Part shown: positions 28,868 through 37,393 of the stretch, piece by piece
Layout: every line of letters begins with the position of its first letter
How positions within the stretch are numbered: the stretch's first letter is position 1
Assembly (NCBI GenBank): GCA_035505915.1
Contig: DATJQI010000037.1
Coordinates: forward strand, 1-64,000
Length of the DNA: 64,000 bases
Source: 40CM-2-70-7 sp035505915
GTDB lineage: Bacteria > Gemmatimonadota > Gemmatimonadetes > Gemmatimonadales > GWC2-71-9
Direction of reading: 5' to 3'
Position numbers and translations under genes: made by a program
Notes under the pieces: model-generated
What the model was told of the DNA's origin: nothing
The model's database searches: none
What the model saw: the letters and a program-made list of their open reading frames with translations, nothing else

Positions 28868-29587
28868 TCAGCCCCTCGTTCCGCCGGAGGTCGTGACCGC
28901 GCCCGACGCTTCCTCGTGGAAGGCGGCGATCGCGCCGGAATGCTCGGTGTATTCGGGGCGCTTCTTGGCGATCTCGGCCGCTTCGTGCTTCAGGTAGCTG
29001 CGACACGCCGTCTGATAGTCCTTCGTGTCCTTCCGCAGTCCGTACACCCGGGCCCGCAGCATGTCGGCGAACAGGTGCGTCGGCACCAGCCGCGCGATGG
29101 TATCCGCCTCCGCCAGCGCCCCGGGCAGATTGCCGGACGCCAGCTCGAGCACGCCGATGTGGTAGTGGGCGTCCGCGTTCCGATCCGGCAACATCGCGTA
29201 GGCCTGCAACGCCATCGGCAGGAAGAACTCCGCGGAGTCCGTCTTGCCCGCGGCGTGGAGGCTCATCACGCGCGTGTAGAGCCGCCGCGCCCGCTCGTCC
29301 GGGGTCATGCTGGCGATGTCGACGGCGGCCGCTCCGCCACCGCTCACCGCCGGCATCGCGGGCGGCGCGGCAGCGGCCTCCTCGCCTGCGACCGGCGCCG
29401 GGGGCCGGTGGATCGCGCCGCCGGCGAGGACGCCCACCAGGGCACCCACCACGAAGCCCCCCAGGCTCCAGGGCACCCCGGCCCGCCAGCCGCCGCCGGA
29501 AGCGGCGGTCGCGCCGAGGCGAGATCCGCACTTGTGACAGAACTGGGCCGTATCGGGAATGGTGGCGCCGCAGGACGGACAGGTCAT
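28868..29587 (-). CDS. Zinc-ribbon, membrane-anchored TPR-like protein
   Basis: A 239-residue protein. Residues 1-25 are a zinc ribbon (CPSCGAT...FCHKCGSRLG), followed by a transmembrane helix (WSLGGFVVGALVGVLAGGAI), a Pro/Ala linker, and a helical domain with TPR-like repeats (DAHYHIGVLELASGNLPGALAEAD). The topology suggests a cytoplasmic ribbon and an extracytoplasmic repeat domain. It follows hsp20 on the same strand but beyond a strong hairpin (29619-29647). Function unknown. Confidence 0.65.
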   Translation of the reverse strand: MTCPSCGATIPDTAQFCHKCGSRLGATAASGGGWRAGVPWSLGGFVVGALVGVLAGGAIHRPPAPVAGEEAAAAPPAMPAVSGGGAAAVDIASMTPDERARRLYTRVMSLHAAGKTDSAEFFLPMALQAYAMLPDRNADAHYHIGVLELASGNLPGALAEADTIARLVPTHLFADMLRARVYGLRKDTKDYQTACRSYLKHEAAEIAKKRPEYTEHSGAIAAFHEEASGAVTTSGGTRG

Positions 29588-29618
29588 CGTGGCTCCCGGG
29601 TGGTGAACCGACAACATA

Positions 29619-29647
29619 CCTCCTCCCGGAGGCTCTCCGGGAGGAGG
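29619..29647 (-). terminator. Hairpin terminator after hsp20
   Basis: A perfect 12-bp inverted repeat, CCTCCTCCCGGA and TCCGGGAGGAGG, with a 5-nt loop lies 22 nt after the hsp20 stop. It has no clear U-tract, so it may be a terminator helped by other factors or an RNA-stabilising hairpin. Confidence 0.65.
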
Positions 29648-29669
29648 TGGAACGTCGCGACCGGAAGGC

Positions 29670-30140
29670 TCAGGACTTCTTCGCCGGCACGACGTCGATC
29701 GACACGGTCTGCGGCTTGGCGGTTTCGATCTTGGGCAGCGTGATGGTCAGCAGGCCCTCGGCATATGCCGCCTTGACGCCCTTCCCATCGACCGTGGCGG
29801 GAAGGGTGAAGGTGCGCTGGAACGCACCGTAATCGCGCTCGAACCGATGCAGCTTCGCCGTCTTCTCTTCCTTCACCTGCAGCTTGGTGCCGCTGAGGGT
29901 CAGGAGGTTATCCGTCACGGTCACCTTCACGTCCTCGGGCTTCACGCCCGGGATTTCGGCCGTGATCTTCATCGTTTCCGGCTCTTCCACGATGTCCACC
30001 GGCGGCACCCAGGCCGACGACGGCTCACCGACTTCCCAATCGAAGCTGCGGAAGGGCTCGAGCACGCGGCCCATGCGCTGCTCCAGACGATAGAGCAGGT
30101 CGAGCATGGGATCGGTGGGGCGCTTCGTGATCGAGAACAT
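29670..30140 (-). CDS. Small heat-shock protein, Hsp20 family
   Basis: A 156-residue alpha-crystallin domain chaperone that holds unfolding proteins. The N-terminal arm (MLDLLYRLEQRMGRVLEPF) precedes the crystallin domain (VDIVEEPETMKITAEIPGVK, then the AYAEGLLTITLPK strand, variant of the usual A-x-x-x-n-G-v-L box). The C-terminal IxI-type tail is SIDVVPAKKS. It is monocistronic: its promoter region contains a TTGAA-N6-GTGAA repeat and its end a hairpin. Comparable to HspX in dormancy regulons. Confidence 0.93.
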   Translation of the reverse strand: MFSITKRPTDPMLDLLYRLEQRMGRVLEPFRSFDWEVGEPSSAWVPPVDIVEEPETMKITAEIPGVKPEDVKVTVTDNLLTLSGTKLQVKEEKTAKLHRFERDYGAFQRTFTLPATVDGKGVKAAYAEGLLTITLPKIETAKPQTVSIDVVPAKKS

Positions 30141-30186
30141 GGCGTTTGCCTCCGTTAGAGTACGACGGGAGGATAGCGCCGTGGTC

Positions 30187-30202
30187 TTGAAACCAGCGTG
30201 AA
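30187..30202. promoter_or_regulatory. TTGAA-N6-GTGAA repeat upstream of hsp20
   Basis: An 11-bp-period direct repeat in the 91-nt gap before hsp20, about 47-62 nt from its start codon, between the end of the 16-haem cytochrome gene and hsp20. It matches the sites at 24782, 24840, 44956 and 58022 except that one half is TTGAA. Confidence 0.45.
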
Positions 30203-30231
30203 CCCGTGATGAGCGGCTCGAACCCCGTTCT

Positions 30232-31614
30232 TCATTGTGTGGGGATGCTGGTGCCGTGGCAGGCGGTGCAGACCTCGGGGTTCTTCTTGATCATCCGGGC
30301 CGCGTCGAATCCCGGTCCGTGGGGATCGAAGCGCCGGCCGCCCAGGGCCGAATGACAGGTCAGGCAGTCCCGCTCGACGTGACAACTGGTGCACGTCTCG
30401 AGGCTCTGGCGTGCGGCGACGCCGTGCCCGGCCAGGAAGAAGCGGTTGGCGTCGTGATAGCCGGAGCCCAGGGTGCCCGTCGCGACGAGTCCGGCGCTCT
30501 TGTGACAGCTCACGCAGAACTGTCCCGGGTTGTGGCAGGTGTTGCACGACGATTCCCGGGAGTACGCGGCCGCCGGGTGCCGGCTCAGGAACCCGGCCGG
30601 GTGATAGGCGCCGGCGCCGGCGGCGTCGGGACGATGGCACTGGAGGCAATCACGGCGGGTGTGGCAGGCCGCGCACGTCTGGACCGCGGTCTCGGCGGAG
30701 GGGGCGTGGTGCCGCTGAAAATCCGCGGTGTGCCAGGCCGGCCGGTGCCGGCTGAGCTGGGCGCCCGCGCCGCGGCCCGGTTCGGCGGAATGCAGGGCCA
30801 CGGCGACCGCGGGCGTGGCGACGTGGCAGGTGAGACAGCTCTCCCGCGTGTGGCACGTGGCACAGGTGGCGCTGGGGAGCCGGGACGCGGCGCCGTGGGT
30901 CCGCAGGAAGTCGGCGCCGGCGTGCGTGACGGGCGGCTGGAGCGTCACCGCGATCGCGTCACCGCGGGGATCCTCGGCCAGGGCCTGGATCTGCGGGCGC
31001 TCCGGCGCATCGACGTGGCACTCCAGACAGAAGCTCCGGGAGTGACAGGTCGCGCAGCTCGCCGCGACCGGCGTGCCGGCGTTCGCCAGGACGCCGTGGC
31101 CGCCACCCGCGAAGCCGGAAGCGCGATGCGACGGTGGCTCGGGGAAGCGGGCGACATCCGCGCGGGCGAGCCGCGGGGCGGATGCCAGGGGGTAGTGGCA
31201 GGTGGCGCACGCCGTGTCGGGCGCGTCCAGGTGAGCGGTCCGGATCCCGTGACAGTCGAGGCAGCGGCTCACCACCGGCGGGCGCACCGCCATCCACAGG
31301 CTGTCGGCGTCCTGGTGGCAGGAGACACACTTCGCATTCGGCGCCTTCGCCGCGTGGGTGAGGTGTGAGAAGCGCAGGTTGGTGCGCAGGCTCTCCGCGG
31401 GCGGGGCATAGGGGACCCGGCGTTCCACCGTCCCATCGTGACAGGCCGCGCAGGCGGCCGAGTCCGGGTACAACGGGGCTCCGGCGCGGGCCACACCGGC
31501 GTGGCATCCGACGCAGCTCGGGAAAACCTTGGCGTGCTTCGCGTGATCGAATTGGGCGCGAGCGGGGGCGCCGGCGAAGCACAGCGCGAGCGCGCACAGG
31601 AGGGCGCGGGTCAT
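30232..31614 (-). CDS. 16-haem exported c-type cytochrome
   Basis: A 460-residue protein with a signal peptide (MTRALLCALALCFAGAPARA) and sixteen CxxCH motifs, from CVGCH near residue 33 to CTACH near the C-terminus, about one haem per 28 residues. There are many distal histidines (FDHAKHAK, FSHLTHAA) for bis-His ligation. There is no membrane anchor. Last of four genes in the conduit cluster; its start overlaps the beta-barrel stop. Predicted role: electron wire inside or across the porin, or at the cell surface. No catalytic residues beyond haem ligands were recognised. Confidence 0.9.
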   Translation of the reverse strand: MTRALLCALALCFAGAPARAQFDHAKHAKVFPSCVGCHAGVARAGAPLYPDSAACAACHDGTVERRVPYAPPAESLRTNLRFSHLTHAAKAPNAKCVSCHQDADSLWMAVRPPVVSRCLDCHGIRTAHLDAPDTACATCHYPLASAPRLARADVARFPEPPSHRASGFAGGGHGVLANAGTPVAASCATCHSRSFCLECHVDAPERPQIQALAEDPRGDAIAVTLQPPVTHAGADFLRTHGAASRLPSATCATCHTRESCLTCHVATPAVAVALHSAEPGRGAGAQLSRHRPAWHTADFQRHHAPSAETAVQTCAACHTRRDCLQCHRPDAAGAGAYHPAGFLSRHPAAAYSRESSCNTCHNPGQFCVSCHKSAGLVATGTLGSGYHDANRFFLAGHGVAARQSLETCTSCHVERDCLTCHSALGGRRFDPHGPGFDAARMIKKNPEVCTACHGTSIPTQ

Positions 31615-33110
31615 CTCGGCCCCTCCGGCATGGCGCCGACCGCCGCGGGCACGCCGCCCGCGCCGGTCCCGCTGCCGAAGTAAAGGGTCACCCGGGCCGA
31701 GAGCCGCAGCTGGTTCCAGTCGAAGCCCGCGGCGTCGGGGCGTTTCCGGTTTTCCGCGTACCGGGTCGCGTCGGCGTCGAGGCTCCACCGGCCCGACGGC
31801 CGGTAGGCCACCGCCGCGCCCAGCATCCAGACCGAGGCGTCATCCACGCGGAACTCGAGGGGCGTATCGAGGGTCCCCGCGTGGGCCGAGAGGTTGACGC
31901 GCTCGCCCAGCGCGTAGGCGGCCCCCCCGGTGAATCCCCGTGACGACGCGCCCGGGCCGAACTCGGCGTGGTATCCGGCGTCGAGCCGCCAGCGGGCCGA
32001 AAGGGTGTACGCCCCGTCCCAGGCGAAGCGCCACCCCGAGCTTTGCACGTCGACCAGCGGCGCACTCGCCCCCGTCGGATCGTACTTGTAGACCTGGCCG
32101 GTGACGTGGAGCGTCAGCGCCCGCCAGGGGACCAGGTCCAGGGATCCGTCGAGGGACCGGTAGGCGGTGGGGCTGAACGCGCCCCAGATGGTCCAGAGGT
32201 CGAAGTCGGGGCGGTACCGGCTCACCCCGACGGCCGCGTCCGCCCGGCCGGACCGCGCCTGCCACGCGAGGCGGAGGTCGACGTTGCCCCACAGCGCCTG
32301 GGCCAGATCGTACATGCCGCTCGCCGTGAGACTCCATCCCGCGAGCGGGCGCAGCGCGGCGTCGACCCGGGTCCGCTCGGACACGAAATAGTCCGACCGG
32401 CGATCCACCTGCCGCTCGTAGGACCAGCGCACATCGAAGGGTGCGCTGCGGAATCCCAGCGCCGCGCCCGCCACCAGCTGCCGCTCCACCGGCTGAAAGT
32501 CGTCGAGCGGGTTCAGCGCCGCGCTCGTCACCGGAAGCGCGGACGCGTCCGCGAGTCCCCAGCCGAGGTAGCCGGTGGCGTCGAGGCCCAGCCGCGCGTC
32601 CCGCGCCGTGGCGCTCGCGCCGTCGAAGCCGGTGAAGCCGATCGGCGCGGCCTGCGTCTGGCGTCCGAGCCGGATCACGTAGCGGGGCTGCGCGTATTCC
32701 GCGTATCCCTCGAGGAGCTGCACCGCGGGCGTCGTGCCCGGCCAGCTGACGGCCGCGTCCCCCAGGTCGGCGCCGCCCCGGGCCAGCACGTGCAGGGAGA
32801 GTCCGGGGAGTCCGAACCCCCAGGCCGTGAAGTCGGCGGTGGTGCTGACCGGGTCGCTGCGCTGGGGAGCGCCGGGCCGGTAAAACGAGCAGTACGCTTC
32901 GCCTTGGACGCAGAGCGCGGCGATGCCGTCCGGCGTAACCGGTCCGCCGCCGACCCCGGGCACCGTGTCGCCGACCGGGACACTGTCGAGCGTGACGCCA
33001 CGGTACGAGACCGCCTGGCCCCGGAGGTCCACGCGCAGGCGGTACCCCTGCGCCCGGACCGCGCCGGGGATCAGGACGGCCAGAAGAAAGGAGAGCCGCG
33101 CGCGGGTCAC
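31611..33110 (-). CDS. Outer-membrane beta-barrel of the cytochrome conduit
   Basis: A 499-residue protein with a signal peptide (LSFLLAVLIPGAVRAQG) and a long series of amphipathic strands with aromatic girdles (YAEYAQPRYVIRLGRQ; VDLRLAWQARSGRADAAVGVS; WRLDAGYHAEFGPG). No haem motifs. Position between two multihaem genes, with GTGA overlaps on both sides, marks it as the porin of a porin-cytochrome complex, in the role of MtrB/PioB; sequence identity to those could not be tested. The C-terminal residue is not the usual aromatic. Confidence 0.75.
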   Translation of the reverse strand: MTRARLSFLLAVLIPGAVRAQGYRLRVDLRGQAVSYRGVTLDSVPVGDTVPGVGGGPVTPDGIAALCVQGEAYCSFYRPGAPQRSDPVSTTADFTAWGFGLPGLSLHVLARGGADLGDAAVSWPGTTPAVQLLEGYAEYAQPRYVIRLGRQTQAAPIGFTGFDGASATARDARLGLDATGYLGWGLADASALPVTSAALNPLDDFQPVERQLVAGAALGFRSAPFDVRWSYERQVDRRSDYFVSERTRVDAALRPLAGWSLTASGMYDLAQALWGNVDLRLAWQARSGRADAAVGVSRYRPDFDLWTIWGAFSPTAYRSLDGSLDLVPWRALTLHVTGQVYKYDPTGASAPLVDVQSSGWRFAWDGAYTLSARWRLDAGYHAEFGPGASSRGFTGGAAYALGERVNLSAHAGTLDTPLEFRVDDASVWMLGAAVAYRPSGRWSLDADATRYAENRKRPDAAGFDWNQLRLSARVTLYFGSGTGAGGVPAAVGAMPEGPR

Positions 33111-34960
33111 CCGGCGCCCCCGGTGCGGTGACAGCCCGCGCACGCCTGTTCCGGGTGGTGGTTGGTCTGGGACGGATGGCAGGACAGGCAGAGCCCCCGG
33201 TCCGGCACCAGCCCGGCGACGGCCGCGGGGGTGTGGCACGCCGCGCAGGAGCCGTGCGCGTCGGCGGGCGGCGCGTGCGCCGCCCGGACCGCGGGAGACG
33301 CCGTATCCGTGTGGCAGACCACGCACGCGCGGTTCGCCGTGTGGTGGCTCTCGTGGCACGACGCGCAGGCCCGGGTCTCGGGCGCCGGATCCATCGAGAC
33401 CGCGGTCGTGTGGCAGGTCACGCAGCGAAGCGCTTGGTGCGTCGCGTGAGAGAAGCGCACCGCGTGCTCCCGGGGCGGGGCGTTGGCCACGGCGACCCGG
33501 ACCGTCACCGACTCCGGGTGGGCGAGCGAATCGGCCGAGTGGCAGCGGGCGCAGGTCGCGGTGTCCGCGCCCTGATGGTGACAGATCTGGCAGCCGCGGG
33601 GCGGCTGGAACGTCAGCAGGCCGTGCTCGCGCTGGGACGAGTGGCAGGTGATGCAGGCGAGCGACTTGTGGGGGGCGTGCGGAAAGGAATCGGGGGCCGC
33701 GACGACGGGAGGCGCCGGAGGATCCGGCAGCCGGGCGTCACCCTTGCCCTTGGGAAGCGGCTCCGGCGGCGGACGCATCGAGATTCCGGCCTTGGCTTTC
33801 GTGGTGTCGAACGGCACCGGCGGCGCGAGCTTGCCGCCCCCGGCGCGCCGGGCCCGGACCGCCGCGTGGCAGCCGGCGCAGTCGCTCGGATCCACTTTCC
33901 AAATGTGCGGCTGATGGCAGACCAGGCAGTTGCCGGGACCGGCGATGGCGCGGTGCCGGGCGCCGGCATGGAAGGGCTCGTTCCGCCAGGTGGAGTGGCA
34001 CTGGGCCGACGTGCAGGTCTTCGCCGCGTCGGCGGCGCGGGCCTGGACGTGAGGGTTGTGGCACATCCCGCACGTCCCCCGGTGGGGGTCGCGCGTGGGA
34101 TCGAACGACGCCAGCATCGCGCGCATCTGGTGGCACCCGAAGCATTGCTTGACGTTCGGGACCAGGGTGCCCTTCGCCGAGTCGTACGTCGCGAGCTGCG
34201 GGACCTTGGCGGTGAACTGGTGGCAGGTCACGCAGTGGAGATCGGTCTGCTGGGCCATCTTGCCCAGCTCGATGTGGACGCCCACGTGGCAGTGCGCCTG
34301 CCCGCAGGTCGAGTCCACCGGCAGGAAGCGGTGCACCTCCTCGCCGTGGCACTTCACGCACTGGATTCCGCGGAGCACGCTCGAGTCGGACTCGAGATGG
34401 GTCCGGTGCCCGGCGGTGGCGGAGATGATCTTCCACTTGGCGGGATCGCCGTTGACGTGGCATCCGGCGCAGACCTGGTTGGGCACCTTGGCGTGCGGTC
34501 CGATCTCCGCCGGGCGCTCCGCGACCCAGAGATAGAGCTGTCGCATGCTGGCGAAAAGGGACTGCTGGTGGCACTGGTGGCACCGCAGCGAGTCGTGCTT
34601 CGACTGGGTGAAGCGCTGGTACGCCGGGCCCATCACGTGGCATCCGGTGCAGAAGCCGTTGTCGTGCTGCATGTAGTGCCAGCCGTAGGCGCCGCCACCG
34701 GAGCCGAGCAGCACGATGGCCGCGGCGATGCCGCCGAGGGCGAGTTTCTCGCCCCACGGCCGGCTCGCGAGCCACAACACGATCGGCCGGCGCTTCCGCC
34801 ACAGCCACCAGACGACGGCGGCCGCCACGAGGATTCCGAGGATGAAGCCGGTGATCTGGAGCCACGCCGGCAGGTTGAAAAGGAACCGGACGACGGCCGA
34901 CAATCCCCCGGGCAAGGGGGAGGTCACCGCCACCTGGGGGTCGGGCGGGGAGGGAAGCAT
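33107..34960 (-). CDS. 20-haem NapC-like membrane cytochrome
   Basis: 617 residues. Two N-terminal membrane helices (about 31-54 and 72-95) lead into a NapC/NirT-like start (GFCTGCHVMGPAYQRFTQSKH, residues 102 on). There are 18 CxxCH motifs plus two CX4CH variants (CGQAHCH at 219-225, CTSAQCH at 316-322). Eleven motifs lie before, and nine after, a Pro/Lys-rich linker at about 371-425, so it looks like a quinol-oxidising head fused to a long periplasmic haem chain. It would carry electrons from the quinone pool to the outer membrane. Confidence 0.88.
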   Translation of the reverse strand: MLPSPPDPQVAVTSPLPGGLSAVVRFLFNLPAWLQITGFILGILVAAAVVWWLWRKRRPIVLWLASRPWGEKLALGGIAAAIVLLGSGGGAYGWHYMQHDNGFCTGCHVMGPAYQRFTQSKHDSLRCHQCHQQSLFASMRQLYLWVAERPAEIGPHAKVPNQVCAGCHVNGDPAKWKIISATAGHRTHLESDSSVLRGIQCVKCHGEEVHRFLPVDSTCGQAHCHVGVHIELGKMAQQTDLHCVTCHQFTAKVPQLATYDSAKGTLVPNVKQCFGCHQMRAMLASFDPTRDPHRGTCGMCHNPHVQARAADAAKTCTSAQCHSTWRNEPFHAGARHRAIAGPGNCLVCHQPHIWKVDPSDCAGCHAAVRARRAGGGKLAPPVPFDTTKAKAGISMRPPPEPLPKGKGDARLPDPPAPPVVAAPDSFPHAPHKSLACITCHSSQREHGLLTFQPPRGCQICHHQGADTATCARCHSADSLAHPESVTVRVAVANAPPREHAVRFSHATHQALRCVTCHTTAVSMDPAPETRACASCHESHHTANRACVVCHTDTASPAVRAAHAPPADAHGSCAACHTPAAVAGLVPDRGLCLSCHPSQTNHHPEQACAGCHRTGGAG

Positions 34961-34988
34961 TTACGGCGAAGGTAGCGATCCCCGCGCC

Positions 34989-35026
34989 CGCCCGCCGGGT
35001 CCGGCCTGAAGGCCGGCCGGCGGGCG
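34989..35026 (-). terminator. Hairpin between cytochrome genes
   Basis: CGCCCGCCGG pairs with CCGGCGGGCG around an inner CCGGCC-TGAA-GGCCGG stem-loop, 10 + 6 base pairs with a 2-nt bulge and a 4-nt loop. It lies 12 nt after the 9-haem lipoprotein gene and 29 nt before the 20-haem gene. It may partially terminate transcription and so set the ratio of surface lipoprotein to the rest of the conduit. No U-tract. Confidence 0.6.
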
Positions 35027-35037
35027 ACGCGGTGACG

Positions 35038-36648
35038 TCACCGGGATCCGACCACCCGGATGCTGCTCAACCGGACGCCGGGCGGGGGTGTCGCGTGAAC
35101 TCGCAAGTCCTGCCCGATCGGCGGCGTCAGGCCGTAGGTGGTCTGGAGGGCCGTGATCGACGAGGTCAGCAGAGCCTCGAGCAGGAACGGGTTGTGCACC
35201 CCGTTTCCGGACGCCATGTGCGTGGCGAAGGTCCGGCCCAGGACCTTGCCGCTCAGGAACTGCTGGCGGTCGTCGGTGGCCGCGAGCGCGGCGTTGAACA
35301 GCACGCCCTTCGCCACGGTCGTGACGTTGGTGCTGAAGTTGAGCTGCGCTGAATCCGCCGAATCGGCGCGGGCCAGGAGCTGCGGGATCAGGCCGCCGTC
35401 GGTCGGGTCGATGACGCCGTTTCCGTTGGTGTCGGTCCAGATCTGATCCAGGAGGTTGTCGATGCGGGCCTGGAAGACCTGGAACGCCGTGCTGGCGACG
35501 GACGGACCGCCGATGTGACAGGTGCTGTTCGAACAGGCGGAGAAATCACGCTGCGCCACCGCGCAGTTGGTGGTCGCGGTCGGCAGGCCCGCGGAGTCCA
35601 GGCAGGGCGTCGCGGTGAACAGGTGCCCGACGCTCTGCAGCGCGAAGGCTCCCGTGGCCGCGTCGGTATACGTGGTTTGGGCCACGTGGCACGTCGCGCA
35701 CAGGTTGGGGTTCGCCGCGCTGCCGTGACTCGAAACGATCTGCCCGGTGTCGTACGCGAAGCCGGGCGGGATCCAGCCGACGTTGATGCCGAGGACCAGG
35801 AGTCCCTGGGCGCCGTGCGCGCCCCGCGAGGTCCCGGTCGCGCCGGCAGCGACGCTCCACGGCGGGGTGCCGCTCCGGGAATGGCAGGAGACGCACAGGT
35901 TGTCGAGCGTCGGCGTGGAGATCGACGCGCGGAGCTGGTGCTGGTTGCCCGTTCCGCCGTGCGGGTCGTGACAGACGACGCACGTGATGCGAAGCGGCGT
36001 GGCGCTCGTCTTCTCCACGAAGTTCCCGGTGACGCCGAACTTCGTCTCCATCGCCATCTTGCCTTCGTGGCAGGTGCCGCAGGTCGGCAGGTTGGCGGCG
36101 GTGGTGGCGACGGCCCAACCGGGGCCGGAGCCGTGGGCCGACTGCTTCCACTGATCGACGAACGGCTCGTGCACACCGGTGTGGCAGGCCGCGCAGGTGC
36201 TCACCAGGCCCGTGTCGACGTTGGCGGACGCGAGGGGCTCGGTCGCCATGGTCGGATTCTGTACGTGAGTGTAGCCCGGCCCGTGGCAGTTCTCGCACTG
36301 CACGTCCAGATAGGCGGAGTCGGCCTTCACCGCGTACCCGCCCGGCTTGCCGTAGCTGTTCCCGTTCTGCGACACGCTATGACAGTTGTTGCAATACGCC
36401 GCCGCGTGCCCGGAGCCCTGGAGGTCCGCCCACGCGTGCGCGTGGTTGGTGGTCACCCACGCCGCCTGCTTCTCGACGTGGCAGTTTCCGCATGTGGTCT
36501 GTTTGGTCGAGACCGTGAAGTACCCGAGGAATCCACTTGCCGAATCCGGCGGCGGGTTGAATGGCGGCCGGGTGCGATACACGATGTCCGTCGTGGTACA
36601 CGCGCTCGCCACGAGGAGAGCGCTCACCAACCAGGGGCGGTGCTTCAT
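35038..36648 (-). CDS. 9-haem lipoprotein cytochrome
   Basis: 536 residues. The signal peptide ends in a lipobox (VASAC, Cys17), so the protein is lipid-anchored, probably at the outer membrane. Eight CxxCH motifs lie between residues 53 and 321 and a ninth is CX4CH (CSNSTCH, 372-378). The haem arrangement near CENCHGP and CVVCHDPHGG is like that of c554-family cytochromes. An EF-hand-like calcium loop (DTNGNGVIDPTD, about 406-417) precedes a haem-free C-terminus. It is the first gene of the conduit cluster, after dyad site C. Likely surface terminal reductase or electron-exchange partner. Confidence 0.88.
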   Translation of the reverse strand: MKHRPWLVSALLVASACTTTDIVYRTRPPFNPPPDSASGFLGYFTVSTKQTTCGNCHVEKQAAWVTTNHAHAWADLQGSGHAAAYCNNCHSVSQNGNSYGKPGGYAVKADSAYLDVQCENCHGPGYTHVQNPTMATEPLASANVDTGLVSTCAACHTGVHEPFVDQWKQSAHGSGPGWAVATTAANLPTCGTCHEGKMAMETKFGVTGNFVEKTSATPLRITCVVCHDPHGGTGNQHQLRASISTPTLDNLCVSCHSRSGTPPWSVAAGATGTSRGAHGAQGLLVLGINVGWIPPGFAYDTGQIVSSHGSAANPNLCATCHVAQTTYTDAATGAFALQSVGHLFTATPCLDSAGLPTATTNCAVAQRDFSACSNSTCHIGGPSVASTAFQVFQARIDNLLDQIWTDTNGNGVIDPTDGGLIPQLLARADSADSAQLNFSTNVTTVAKGVLFNAALAATDDRQQFLSGKVLGRTFATHMASGNGVHNPFLLEALLTSSITALQTTYGLTPPIGQDLRVHATPPPGVRLSSIRVVGSR

Positions 36649-36752
36649 AGCCACACTCGCTGTAGATGTCCGCAGGCCACGGAATTCGTTCAGTACTCTT
36701 CCGTACGTATGGAGAGTGCTCTTCCAGGTATGGAGGCGCAAGAAAGTTCGTA

Positions 36753-36766
36753 TGAAGATTCCTTCA
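36753..36766 (-). promoter_or_regulatory. TGAAG-N4-CTTCA dyad, site C (cytochrome conduit)
   Basis: A perfect dyad, on the minus strand ATCGTGAAG-GAAT-CTTCATAC, about 105 nt upstream of the 9-haem lipoprotein start. As at sites A and D, its first TGA is the stop codon of the preceding gene (V/A-ATPase subunit D). It shares the extended ATCGTGAAG flank with site A and is a candidate control site for the conduit operon. Confidence 0.6.
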
Positions 36767-37393
36767 CGATCCGGCTCCCCGGACCAGGATCCCGAGGCGC
36801 ACCCGCTCTTCCCGTTCGCGCTCGTCCAGGGTCTGCCGCATGACGGCCACGGTCCGCTCGAGCGCCGGCGCCAGGCGGCGCTCGAGGACGTTCACCTGCC
36901 GGGACGTTCGAGCCACGGCCTCACCCAGGTTGCGGAGCAACGCTTCCCGCGGCGCCGCGTCGAGGAGGGTCTCCACCAGCTCCTCGAAGCCACGCGCCGC
37001 ATCCAGGGCGTCGGCCCCCACGCCCGCCGCGGTGAGGCCCCGCGCCTCCAGGTCGCGCGGCACCGGTGCCCGCGCCGTGATCTCGGCGATGGGAACACCC
37101 CAGACCGACGCGGCCCGCACGTCGACCGAAAGCTCCCGCGTGGGCCAGCCCGCGGCCTCGGCTCCGTCCGCGCCGAGCCGGGCGAGTGCCGGCAGGAGCG
37201 CTTCGTAGGCGGCCCGGTTGCGCGCGTCGATGGCGCTTCGCGCATCCACCGCGGGTCGGGCGGCCCGGAAGAGCTCGGCCACCAGCGCTTCGCGCTTCTT
37301 GCGGAGCAGCCCCATCCCGTGATGCACGCGAGCCGCCCGCCGGACGGTCCGGAGCAGGCCGTCGCGGGTCGCGGCGGCACCCCACCCGATCAC
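36764..37393 (-). CDS. ntpD: V/A-type ATPase subunit D (central stalk)
   Basis: 209 residues, GTG start overlapping the subunit B stop. The N-terminal helix (ATRDGLLRTVRRAARVHHGMGLLRKKREAL) and the C-terminal helix (VNVLERRLAPALERTVAVMRQTLDEREREE) form the long antiparallel coiled coil of the rotor shaft. Length and layout are those of bacterial V/A subunit D. It transmits rotation between the A/B head and the membrane ring. Last gene of the ATPase operon. Confidence 0.88.
   Translation of the reverse strand: MIGWGAAATRDGLLRTVRRAARVHHGMGLLRKKREALVAELFRAARPAVDARSAIDARNRAAYEALLPALARLGADGAEAAGWPTRELSVDVRAASVWGVPIAEITARAPVPRDLEARGLTAAGVGADALDAARGFEELVETLLDAAPREALLRNLGEAVARTSRQVNVLERRLAPALERTVAVMRQTLDEREREERVRLGILVRGAGS

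Noticed and set aside
29619..29647. Palindrome as a regulator site
   Set aside because: Its position just after the hsp20 stop and the 12-bp perfect stem fit a terminator better.
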